Assembly: GCA_008921705.1 (NCBI GenBank)
Contig: VFFE01009205.1
Location: 1,470,276-1,534,275 of the forward strand
Direction: 5' to 3'
From: Burhinus oedicnemus
Lineage: Eukaryota; Chordata; Aves; Charadriiformes; Burhinidae
DNA length: 64,000 bases
Made by a program: the position numbers and the translations under genes. The notes beneath the pieces were generated by a model. The model saw only the letters and a list, made by a program, of their open reading frames with translations, was not told the origin of the DNA and ran no database searches. This document shows positions 24,901-35,469 of the stretch, in pieces; position 1 is the first letter of the stretch, and every line of letters begins with the position of its first letter.

Positions 24901-26880
24901 TAAGCTTTTGATAAAGTTTTCTTTGCTAGTATCTGTAATGTCATGAACTTAATACAGAAAAGATGAAACCAGGGTTGAATTTTATTTGTGTTTTCTGCAC
25001 CCTGGCTTGCATGCCCACTTGCAAGGTTTCAGCAGTGACACCACTGAGCTGGAGAACAACATCCTTGTAAAACTAATTTGTTTCATCATCTTATTCTTGC
25101 ATAAGAACAACAAAACCCCAAAGGATGGACATTTGGAGACAACTTCCCGAGTGATTAGGGGGGAAAGCTCTGCTTTCCACCAAGCCCATCAGCAGAAAAC
25201 CCCCGTGCCTGCGCTGGATTCGGAAGGGAACTGACCACAGCGAGGCCGTTCAAAAGGACCGGTGTGAAAAGGTTTTTATTTTCATGCACCTTTTTTTGGA
25301 GGTAGTTTTTAATACAGCAGAAGGAGGCCAGTTAGGCCCTGTTTCCTACTAACCTCGCGTTACTCAACTGATGGGGATGCACAAAGCCACTCTACAAAGA
25401 GCCTTTGGAGCAGGCTATGAACGGCAGGAGCAACTGAGGAGCTACTGCATTAATCCTCCAAAGAAAAAGGCAGAGGACATTTTCCATCACCACTGCAAAG
25501 TGCTCCAAAAACATATATGGGATTTTTTGCTGAAGGTCAAAATTTGACCCTTGGGCAGAACAATGTTAATACAGAATTTATAACAATGTCCAGTGAGAGG
25601 CATACCAGTAATTAGGACAATCTTTAAACAAACGATTATCCAGCAGCTTTGGGAGACTGAGCTGCCTCTGCACACCAAAGCAACAGCAAGAATCATTTCT
25701 CCTGGTTAGCTCCACCGCACAAATGTTATGAAGAGCAACTGCTAAAGAGCTGCAATGCATCGTGCGTCATGCCATGGTTGATGGTCACCCACCAGCGCTC
25801 ATGGGGACAGGAGGTGCTCTATGCTTCTCAATGCATTTCAGCCGGAAGGGCATTTTAAAGAGAACAAAATGAGAAGGTGGAATATGTTCCTTATCAAACT
25901 GAGATGAGGTTCAACCTGAAGTTTGAATATGTGTACCTTGCAAAAAGGCTTGGTGTGAAGACTAAAATTGTTTCCTTATTTGTCTTGAAAGGAAAACAGG
26001 AGAAAAAATGCAAAGATACCAAAAGCTTGCAGGCATGCAAACTCAGAAACACGAACTAAAGGCTGTCTCAACCTGCAGCTGTTGCAGAAAATACACTCAA
26101 AGCCTTCCCTGAGTAAGTATCTTCCTTCCCTGCCTCTTCATTAGCAAATGCTATGAACCCTGACCCAGCTTAGAAAAATTTAATATTTTCCCCCTAAATA
26201 CTTTAAAAAACATATTCAAGGGGCCTGGTGGAGTCAGGAAGTCTGGCGAGAGGTAATTTGCCATCTGAATTATTTCAAGGCCAATATGGAAAGCTATTCA
26301 AAGGCTTATTTGGAGATACGTCAGTCAAGAGACCACTTCTACCACAGAGATGGTGTTGGAAACCCAGATAGCTTTCAGAAAGCGATGAGACACAGCAAGG
26401 GAACTATGGTGAATGTCACATCTCAATCTAAGATGTCTATGATTAAGAAAATTGTCTTGGTAATAGGCCTATTTCCACACCTGTAAAAGCATTTAAAATT
26501 TATTAAAAATGATAAGCGTAAACAATGAACATGGTGTAAAAGCTTCCCTCTGCTAATTTGGTTGCACTGATTAAGATTTTATGTGATGCTTCTAAATCGG
26601 AATGTCAGCCCCATGCTTCATGGTGAGGCTTCGCAGCTCAGGGTCCGCAGTGCTTTGGTTAAACAAGTGGCCTTTTAGGACTCTGCTATGTTGAGGGGCA
26701 GGCAGTAGTAAACATCCTTTCTTTCATTTGAGATAAGGTGTGGATGATTTAATTATTCTTTATTGTCCACAATCTGTGGCTTAAAACAAAATGGCCAAGC
26801 TTCTGCTTTGCTTTCTCATAAAGTATTTCCCTGCATAAAAAAAATCACCTAATTATCCACTATTAAAATTTAAAAAAGCA
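22000..26880. other. non-coding stretch, no gene seen
   Basis: AT-rich, CpG-poor DNA with only short open frames. The 22490-22600 segment repeats GCAAA/CAGCAAA words several times, possibly regulatory. Nothing else can be supported. Confidence 0.5.
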
Positions 26881-26883
26881 ACA

Positions 26884-26902
26884 CAGCTGTAATTATGCAA
26901 AT
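26884..26902 (+). promoter_or_regulatory. E-box/homeobox/octamer cluster
   Basis: In 19 bases the sequence carries CAGCTG (bHLH E-box, 26884-26889), TAATTA (homeodomain core, 26890-26895) and ATGCAAAT (POU octamer, 26895-26902). The first two are adjacent and the last two share one base. Such tight packing is typical of developmental, often neural, enhancers. The surrounding AT-rich sequence has no repeat signature. Activity and conservation are inferred, not shown. Confidence 0.4.
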
Positions 26903-26904
26903 CT

Positions 26905-27829
26905 GGAGCCATTTTGCGAAGAAATGCCCAAGTTCTGTCTGAAATGTAATCAGCAGTGGAAAAGGAAAAATAAATTAATTCATGTTCATTTCTGCAAATT
27001 ATTAGTAGTAGCACGTGGCTAACAGCTACTTAACAGGGAGAAAGGACATGCACGGATCCTGGGATGGCCTGTCTAAGATTTTTTTTTATAAGTAACACAG
27101 AACAGTAATTCAGGCTTTCAGTCCACGGCTTGATTGTTTTTATAGGAATCCTGTCACAGGCACCGTTACCACTCAGCAGTAGCAGCAGTGCTGGGGTGCG
27201 TTATTCCAGGATCAGTGCTGGGGAAGAAGTGTGGTCAGCTCTAACTGCTCAGGGATCAGCTCTGGCATGAGCAGTTTGTTGTCAGGGCTCGTTGCCATAC
27301 ACTATAGACAATTAAAACTATTTTTGCATTGTGCAGAGACACGGATGACACAGGGCTGTGCGAGCAGAGCAGATAGTGTACTCAAAAGCACCCACACATT
27401 TTATCTTTAAATGCCCAAGCAGCATGTATGTATTTAAAATGACATTTCTCATCTATTGATATAGCTGCATTTGTGGCATTCATCACCTAATATTAATGAG
27501 AATATTAGACATAATTTAGCCTAAGGCCTCGGGCAGGCAGTCCCTCCCACAGGCAAGGAGCATTGCCTGGATCAGGTCTCCAGGTCTTAAAACTCAGCTT
27601 GGTGGCTGCAATTCTTAACTTCACAAAACGAATTTCACAGAAAGTTCTTTTTTCTGGATTCACACACACAAACCTGCTACTTACTGTTTTGTTCCTTAGA
27701 AAAGTAAAAATCTTTCTGCCATTGGCATTTTCTTAGTACAAGGAGCTCTTCTTACCTTCTGCAGAATTTTCTATTTTATGGCTCCCAGGCTCAGATTCCA
27801 ACACACAGAAACTTCAAGTAATATCAGAA
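26905..27829. other. non-coding stretch, no gene seen
   Basis: AT-rich sequence without supported exons or repeats. Confidence 0.5.
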
Positions 27830-27960
27830 ATACGACCTTGTCCCCGTACGAAGGTGCACTTCGCGGCTAAGAGCCAGTCATGTGCCGGCCCGCGGTGCAC
27901 CGATGTACCTCTGTGCCTGGCTGTTCTCCTGCACCTCTGGCGAGGAATCCACTGGGACAG
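27830..27960. other. CpG cluster with imperfect inverted repeat
   Basis: About ten CpGs lie within roughly 120 bases. An inverted repeat pairs GGTGCACTTCGCGG (27853-27866) with CCGCGGTGCACC (27890-27901), leaving a two-base bulge. Open frames cross the region on both strands (plus 27854-28330, minus 28161-27814) but lack convincing exon borders. It may be a small regulatory element or a GC-rich insertion. Confidence 0.35.
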
Positions 27961-30199
27961 AACTGAGTCATGGCAATACTGCCTGCCGCCTCCCAGGGAA
28001 AGAGAGACCCATAGGAAAAAGAAATCTGCACTGTCAATGGTAGAAACAGATGGGCTCCAGGCCGCAGTACCATTTATCAGAAGGGTGAAAGAGCTCCCCG
28101 CAGGTTGTGCCCTCTGTTCTCCAGTGCAGCCATCTCTCAGAAGCTGCTTTTCCTCTCCCATCGCTTGCCGCCATTTACATCTCAGCAGAGCAAGAAGAAC
28201 AGGCAGTCCCAGGCCCTTCCCTGGAGACCAGCTTCCCTCTAACCTCCTATCAGTTGCTTTAGCTCAGCCCCACCGTTATGCTTCACAAAGATTCTATCCA
28301 CCGGCAAATCTCTTGCTAAAGGCTTGCTAATGCAGTGCTGATTGGAGAGATAGCTAATGCCTTGTTGCCAAGTGATTTCTACTTTAATTGCTTTTTAAGT
28401 CTCTTTTAATTGGACCGCTAAAAGTCTCGCATACTGTAAGTGGAATAAAGTTATACTGTGTGTCTTATTAGTTCTCTCACAAAGTATGTTCTGTAGAGGA
28501 TTTTGTATGGCATTCTGGCCTTCCATTCAAGATTAGCCAATGATTTGGATATTACTGTTTAAATGGTGGCTCTGTAATTACAAATCTTTTCCCTCCATTA
28601 GAATTTTTTAAAATTCCACATATGAAATACAGTGGATGACACCAACCTAAACCTCACTGATAGTTTCCGACCTTCAGCTGAAGGCAGATATTTTCCTGGG
28701 TTTTCAGGAATGAACCCCAACGTTATGCTTCATAGCAAGCTGTTTCATCTCTCTGCACACTCCTAAGTTTAAACTTTCTGCTCTGTCTCGTTGGTATTCA
28801 CAAAGCCCACATATATTAAGGACATACTTCCATTGACTTTGCTTTTAATATTAAACAGCCAGTACATGATACCCTCAGTATTGACTCTACTAAGTCCATT
28901 AATGACCCTTTTGTGGCTTCACTTTAATTTACGCTTTGAAGGAAAACTGCTGTATTATGAGTCAGGGGTGAGAGAGAATATTGCTTATATTAAAGATCTG
29001 TATAAAAAGAATATCATCTCTGACCTACGAAGGCAAAGTTGAACACTCAAAATAATTCCTACTGTAAGACACATGAAAAATATTATTATGGAATGCCCAG
29101 GCTTTCATCGGACAGGGAAGATTTAAGGATTTCATTGTTTATGTACATAAGAGGAAAAGGCCTTTAGTTTTTTGTTGCAGCCAAGCTGCAATAGAGCCAG
29201 AGCTGTCCAAAGTCAGAATACATAAATCTGTCTTGAAATCCATGTAGTTATACAGACCCGAAGTGCTGTGCAGAGTCTATTAAAAACATCAACTGTTGAG
29301 AGACATCTCGAGTACTTAAACCTTACAGGTCGCATTAAAGACAGAGTTTCAAAACTTCCCGAGTCTTGCTGGTTTAAGTGAAACCCTTAATAATTCAGTA
29401 TAGCTCTGCATGTGTATATCAGACCCTGCGGTGGAGTTAAGCACGTTGTAATGAGATAGGAGTAGATCTGTATTACAGTGAAGGATGACATGGGCTAATG
29501 GCTTTGGCTACAGCATAAAGTGTGAGATTTAAATTGACTAAAGTGAAACGCAAGGGTGAGATTTGCTTGAACGCGGTCATCTGAGGCGTATTCCTTCAGA
29601 CTGCCCTAGGGAAGAAACAATTCAGAAAGGACATTCTGGAGTCTGTCAAGGAGACTGCGAGCTCTCCAGCCTGCTCTGAAAGGGCAGCAGCTGGGGACGA
29701 ACAGGAAAGTCCTGCCTGCTGGGGCTTGGGGCTCATGAGGCTTTACTGTTACCAGCTTACAGACAAGCAGCTAAAAGAAGTAGTTTGAAGGCTCCTACTA
29801 CATGCCAAGAAGGTGCTTGAGACACTGAGCAGCTGCAATCAAAACGGTAAAAGACTCGCAGGTCAATGATGCATTGAGAAATGCTAAAATAATTTAAAGG
29901 CAGGGGAAAGATTCAGAATATGGTTTAAATCAATAAGTTTCTAAGTGCGCAGGCACAGAAGGTGGCCTGCAAAAAGCTGATGAGCTGTATAGTTACTACA
30001 TATGCATTTCTAACGTAGGTTTTGCAATAATAAAGGCTTGTTACTTGGGAAATGGCAGTGAACTATAAGAACATTGCAAAAGGCTAAGGAACACTTAGAA
30101 AATTTTATTTTATAAAACTTCCTCAAATAGCAGTGGGGAAAAAACTAAACACTACCAGTCACTGGTCCAGTGAAACAAATGCATTTGATGATATCCATA

Positions 30200-30222
30200 A
30201 AAAGTGCAATTATTGCACTTTT
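30200..30222. repeat. perfect 23-base palindrome
   Basis: Arms of 11 bases (AAAAGTGCAAT and its exact complement) flank a single T. It is perfectly self-complementary and too short in loop to be a microRNA precursor. It may be a dimeric protein-binding site or a mutation-prone cruciform. Confidence 0.8.
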
Positions 30223-30380
30223 CTTGTGAGTCTGAACAATTTTCTGTACCATCTCTGCAAGCCTAACTTCAGTTATTGACTACATCTTTGAATTGGAAAA
30301 AGACAAGCAAACTCATCTGAAAATGAATCTACTGGAAGGACAATATTTTTCTATAAAGATCAAAGGCAGAGAAATACACA

Positions 30381-30406
30381 TATATGTGTGTGTGTGTGTG
30401 TATATA
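30381..30406 (+). repeat. TG/TA microsatellite
   Basis: About eight TG units are flanked by TATA steps. It is an ordinary dinucleotide repeat, likely length-polymorphic. Confidence 0.85.
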
Positions 30407-32261
30407 AATTGCATCTGGTGCACTGTTTCTTTTCATCTGGCCAACACTCGGTAATGCAATTATATTTAGATAAAAATGTGAAACATACCTTAGCATTTTC
30501 CAACAGGGAGTCTGTGTTGTAAATTCCCAAGCAGCAGTCCGCTCCCGTACCCAGCCACTCACCCTCAATCTCAAACTAACTGTTAATTTCCATTAATTGA
30601 GTTCTACCTCCGTCAGGAAACCAAAGCAAGACTTTTTTCAAGGTAAGCGAAGTCTGGAGTCTCTCAGTCAAACAACAAGAACCAAGAAGTCTGTTATAGT
30701 TATACTGACCCTTTTCCAGCCAGCAGCTTCCATAGCCAAAATAAAGCCTGGCAAGATGCAGCTGGGCAAATGTTCACATAATATGCTAATTTTTTTTTTT
30801 TTTTTCACATTTGTGATTGCCTTGTAAAAGTCTTCAGTTAAAAAACAGATGTGGAAGCAATGTCTCAGCAGCCTGGAAGGAACAAGGCTACTTGTCATTA
30901 AGGGGGCAACACAAATTTTTTCAGTCTTCTCTGTAATTGCACTACTGATTTGGAATGGTTTAGAGGAGAAACAGACTGGGATCAACCTGGATAGCAAATA
31001 CTTGCCTTCCTACACCTGAGCTCAGAGGTCAGTGCTTCCTACAGTGAATAGTGCCAATGAATCACAGTGGACCAGTGCTTTGCCCTATAAGTACTTTAAC
31101 AGACGGTTGCATCCTTCTAACACTTCACAAAGGAAACCGTTAACTGAATCCCTCCCGATGTATCTGTATTCTGTAGTCATGTCCCTGTGTGAGAACCTGA
31201 ACACTGAGAAAGAACAAGGCCGCTGAACAGAGCTCATGCCTAAACCAAATGCAAGGCTTCGTGTCTGCCAGGTAAACCTCATTCCGGTCCTCACACCAGC
31301 TAGTTCTGCTTCTCTCTCCTATGGGCAGGGAGACAGAGCAACTGCAGCGAGGTCTTCCCCAAAGGGCTCAACCGGTCTCATTTCCATGCAGGATACGGAC
31401 AACGCATCTCAACAGATTCCCACAGAAAGGTAAAGTAACAGAGCCTGGGCTCCTGTTACATTCACTGCACTCTTAAGTAGGCGATACTGTGTGCCCAGGA
31501 GCATCACTGCAGAGCAGCCACTCTACCTGGTGCCAGCAGGAGTCACAGCTACTGCAGGTGTCCTTAAGTTTATCAGGATGCATCTACGTTAGTGTGTTAG
31601 TACTGACGAGGAGCACGCTTTTGAGATGAATCTCCGGATCACCACCACTTCCCATGCTTTGGTTTACATGGCGGAGCAGAAAGCCACTGCGTGGATGGGG
31701 ATCCCCTCAGGTGAAACTAAACCTAACGCTCTCCAGACGCAGGCAAGCACTCAGCGTGTGGAAGCAGACCAGAGCTAATTTGAAATAGACTTCCCTGAGA
31801 CACCCACAGTGTGGGCTTCAGGTCTTTAGCACCATGTTTCACTTTACAGAGCGGCTCCGATGGGGCTGCATGACTTCGTCATGTTGGCTTAGCCTTGGGG
31901 ACCCAGAGACGTCAGGAGACCAAACCTGCTCAGTGGGAGAGGTGCAATGCAACGTCTCTGCGGGGGATTGGGATGAGGTCCTGCTATCACGGACAGATAA
32001 CATCAAGTGATGCTTGAAGCTAAGCGTCCAGCTTTACCCTTTTCTCACTATGTAACCAGAAATCACAAAACCCCCCAGTATTTGGGCTACTTTCTTGATC
32101 AATGACACTGTTTAAAAGCAGGGGACGAAGTTCTGCGGCTCTTCCATAATAAATACACAACTGCAGCAGGAATTTTTGCTGAGTGAAAGACTGCAGACTT
32201 TAGCCCATTAATTTTACAAATGTCTTGTCTTCAAATGCTACAGTAATTATCTTAACTCCTT

Positions 32262-32287
32262 CACACTTTAAGATGCTTTAAAGTGTG
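32262..32287. repeat. perfect 10-bp inverted repeat
   Basis: CACACTTTAA (32262-32271) and its exact complement TTAAAGTGTG (32278-32287) are separated by GATGCT. This is a short hairpin, with no known family. Confidence 0.75.
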
Positions 32288-33627
32288 CTGCAGGAATGTC
32301 TTAGATTTTAGGGCAAAGCTAATTTAAACTTCACTAGCAGTATGATCTCTTGGGATACTGCAGGCAATATTGATTTTTATCTGCAAACTCTCTTCTCTTA
32401 ACTGTTGCCAAGGTTTTAGATTTTATCATAATGTATTCACAAATATTTATGGAAACTATAACTCAAATATGCATTGGTTAAAATCAAACATATTTTACAC
32501 AAGGTAACATCAGAGCCAGTTTATATAAATAAGAGTTCTTAGCTGGTTCAGCAGGCTTATTTGTCACATTTGGGAAAAAACACCTTTAAATCCTGACAAA
32601 GCCACCTTATAAAGAAAGCTCAATCTGTGGCTACAGCTTCCTTGCCAACACACCTTTTTAGCGTGGGGTAGCTATTGCAGAAGTCACCGTGATGCTCCCA
32701 GCATGGCATTTGCCTGGCCGGGGGGTGTGAAGTTAGTGCTAAGGTGGATGGGCTGTTCCACAGGAAAGCCAATGGTTCATCTGTGGTACAGAGCACAGCA
32801 GAGCAGCACAGAGCAGGGCTGAAATCTCACAGACTTAGGGAACCCTGTATCTCTGGATCCTGTACATTTCTGGGGAATGAAAGTTTTCCCATGATTGATC
32901 TGACTATGGGAATACTTTGGACACCAAAACAATGCAGGTAAAATAATACTCATTGAAAATTTTCAGAAAAAATAAGGAAACGCAATATGAGAACTCATCA
33001 ACTTCTGGATGTTACAGATACGGAACTTGTTCAGTGTAATAAAAGAATCATGGGAAAAGCAGAGGCAGTGGAAACAAAGCAAAGAAGGTACTCAACATTT
33101 CCATGGCATATAAACCTAAATTCAATATTTTAAGTGTGAATATTTACCGTTATCCCTGCAACCTCAAAAATGCCTACAGCATATGCATGTCATTCATGAT
33201 TTTCTACAGTTCTAATTCAGCATGCTGCTCAAGTTGTTGGGAGAAAATTTGTGGGGACAAAGGGCAACAGTGAACAATGGCAAAATTAACCTTGCAGTAA
33301 CCAAGGCTGGAATCCATCTTGGCTTCAGATAAACACAGATAAATGGATTTATACGTTCTTTGCACTGGAGTTTTTGTTTGACCCAAATGACACTAGTTAC
33401 GGGTTTATCCCTGCAAGGACAGTCGCAATGCAGGAAATATTTAATCTCATGCTACTTCTGTTTTACCTTGGCCTAATTAACTTTAACTGGCAAACCTTCT
33501 CATTAACCCCATAACACCATCACTCCTATGTCATTGACTGGTTTTCTGCCCACTTTACATTTCTTGACAGGGTAAATTAGCCTATACAGAGGTCTGTACT
33601 ATTACAGCTTGGATTTAGGACAACAGT

Positions 33628-33750
33628 ATCTCTGAATGGTTCAGTTGGGAAGGGACCTCTGGAGTTCATCTGGTCCAACCCCCCTTCTCAAGCAGGGCCA
33701 ACTGGAGCCAGTTGCCCAGGAGCATGCCCAGATACATGTCCTGGACCTTT
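33628..33750 (-). mobile_element. CR1 LINE 3'-end fragment
   Basis: The plus strand reads CAGTTGGGAAGGGACCTCTG, then GAGTTCATCTGGTCCAACCC, CTCAAGCAGGGCC, GGAGCCAGTTGCCCAGGA and a degraded CATGTCCTGGACC. This is the complement of the CR1 3' end, with the 3' end on the left. It is a truncated, diverged copy without coding capacity. Confidence 0.85.
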
Positions 33751-34634
33751 AGAAGTTATTCAGCCAAAAGGAGGATGAACTCATCTGAGACTGTTAGAAA
33801 GGAAATGGTTATCAGGCAGGGCAGATATGCAGAATACATGGGTTATAAAAAGACCACATCCAGTATACACTTATAATGAACCTTTCCTCATCTACACATG
33901 ACAGTGACTACAGTGTGTCCACCTTACACTGAAGTCACCTGCATGCACGGACCCAATATAGGCCCTCGGTGATCAACAAAGCCCAATAAGTTGCAGGAAC
34001 AAAGCTTCAGATTTGTAGCTGTAGACATCCATGGGTGCTGAAAACAGTTTTTACTATTTTTTCCTACTGCTTTGGACTAGGTTATTGCTCAGCAGAGGCC
34101 TTGTGCTATCACAAATACTAGATAGGCATGTCTGTTACCTTTAAAGCTCTTGACTACATTTTTAAACCACTTGTTCTCTGGTTATTTTCTTGACTGGATT
34201 TTTTTAAGTTCCTTCGACTCCAACAGAAATGAACAACTGGATGAGCTAAGTCATTAGCTTAGATTCTCCCCCCCCCCCCCCCCCCCCCCCATACAGTGTA
34301 TGACTAAACTGTCAGTCCTGCCTTGATCTGCTATGCAGGTCAAATGAAAACCAGGGAAGGAAAAAACCCTGTCAGTATCTGAAACACTTATTCCTTTCAT
34401 ATGTTGTTTTCAGTTACATACTGTGTTGCACGACCCTCTATTTTTGAGGCCTTCTTGGATTTTTTTCTCTTTTTCCACTCGATATGTGATGTGACCGCTG
34501 TTGGAATTATGCTGCAGCCCACCAGGATTGAGAGCTAGGTACTTCTCATAATGCGAGGTCAAACTAAATGAAAGTCGGAGCCCCACCAGTTCTCACAGCT
34601 GAATTCCAACACTGGATATGACATGGCCAAGGGG
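33751..34634. other. non-coding stretch with poly-C run
   Basis: No gene is seen. It contains an uninterrupted run of about 23 C. Confidence 0.5.
34268..34290 (+). repeat. poly-C run (about 23)
   Basis: A pure C tract, i.e. poly-G on the minus strand. This length is unusual in vertebrate DNA and its exact size is unreliable. It is capable of i-motif or G-quadruplex structures. Confidence 0.8.
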
Positions 34635-34761
34635 AAAATATTGGATTTATTTTTATGAGTTAGTCATAACCCTAATGCCCTTAAGAGGTACTGTGCGAAG
34701 TGAATCCATTCATAAGGCCAAAAAGGTCACTTTTAACTTGTAAAAATAAATCCAATATTTT
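34635..34761. repeat. inverted repeat with 21-bp perfect arms
   Basis: AAAATATTGGATTTATTTTTA (34635-34655) is repeated as its exact complement at 34741-34761, with an 85-base spacer. The arms are long enough to be a degenerate palindromic transposon (MITE) or a foldback element. It sits downstream of the minus-strand candidate exon at 34821-35134, where it would lie in the 3' UTR. Its left arm supplies a minus-strand AATAAA (34646-34651). Confidence 0.7.
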
Positions 34762-34820
34762 TCACTATGTCTTATTAGGTTTGTACAATGCAGCAACCAC
34801 AGTGGTTTGTTTTAAAAACG

Positions 34821-35134
34821 TCACTTTCCACAACTGCTTATATTGCTTTTTAGCATGATTCGCCTCTCCCCTGTTCTTCTGCGCCTCAGTTCCTGAGGTC
34901 TGTATTGTCTTTTCCAACTGTCTTTGTTTGTGCTTCGAGATGCACCGACGAAACACATCCCGTTACTGAAAGTACTCTCGAGTTTTATGTTCACCTCCTC
35001 CTCTAACACAACTTCGTTGTCACAGCTCTTTCTTTTCAGCCTTACATGTTTAATGCATCCTTGGCATTTCTCTTGATTGTTTCCACACAGCCTCAGCCTT
35101 TGCTGACCCGTCTCAGTGTCTACTGCTAATTGAA
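34821..35134 (-). CDS. candidate terminal coding exon, unidentified
   Basis: A minus-strand open frame of 104 codons begins after an acceptor-like TTTCTGTTGATTGCAG (exon from 35134, entering after one base of a split codon) and ends at TGA (34821-34823). A minus-strand AATAAA lies about 170 bases further on (34646-34651). The frame has roughly nine CpGs in 250 bases, well above the local background, as often seen in exons. The product is Cys- and Arg/Lys-rich: it contains CGNNQEKCQGCIKHVRLKRK and later RPQELRRRRTGERR, with no membrane segment. I recognise no family. Open frames on the other strand overlap it, so chance remains possible. Confidence 0.28.
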
Positions 35135-35260
35135 CTGCAATCAACAGAAATTCTAAGTAGCATATAAAATTTGTTGGTTAGCCTGGTCTGATAAATAGTC
35201 TAATAATTAGCCTAAATCTGATAACTTCTTGAGCTTTTTCTTCCCCCCTCAAAGCTTCAG

Positions 35261-35462
35261 TAGCTTTCTACTCAGAGGAGAACGAAGAGGTGGGAAGCAA
35301 CCTGGAATACTTGTCCCAGTCCATGAAACCTGCCATTTCAGGCCATGGGAAGTCCTGCAGCCCTCAGAATTGCTTGAATTTGAAGAGCATTCCACCCCGA
35401 GGCAGCAAGAGACCATTGCACGTTTCCTTCTTCTCTTCTGTAGCCCATGCCATGATTTACAA
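35261..35462 (+). CDS. candidate internal coding exon, unidentified
   Basis: After a pyrimidine-rich acceptor (TTTTTCTTCCCCCCTCAAAG then CTTCAG, ending at 35260) one plus-strand frame is open to a donor-like ACAA|GTAAGG at 35463. It reads AFYSEENEEVGSNLEYLSQS then about 45 further residues including CSPQNCLNLKSIPPRGSKRP. It meets an in-frame TAA just past the donor, so splicing would be needed. Longer but less protein-like frames overlap on both strands. No family is recognised. It cannot belong to the same gene as the minus-strand candidate at 34821-35134. Confidence 0.2.
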
Positions 35463-35469
35463 GTAAGGA

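Larger units (their letters stand above)
27961..33627. other. non-coding stretch, no gene seen
   Basis: AT-rich DNA with a TG microsatellite (30381-30406), a T-run (about 30790-30805) and two short perfect palindromes listed separately. No exon could be supported. Confidence 0.5.

Noticed and set aside
27854..28330. 158-codon plus-strand frame, the longest in the window
   Set aside because: It is overlapped by long frames on the other strand, lacks splice borders and family features, and sits in CpG- and GC-richer DNA where stops are rarer.
30381..30406. TG repeat as Z-DNA regulatory element
   Set aside because: Dinucleotide repeats of this size are common, and nothing nearby suggests a promoter.
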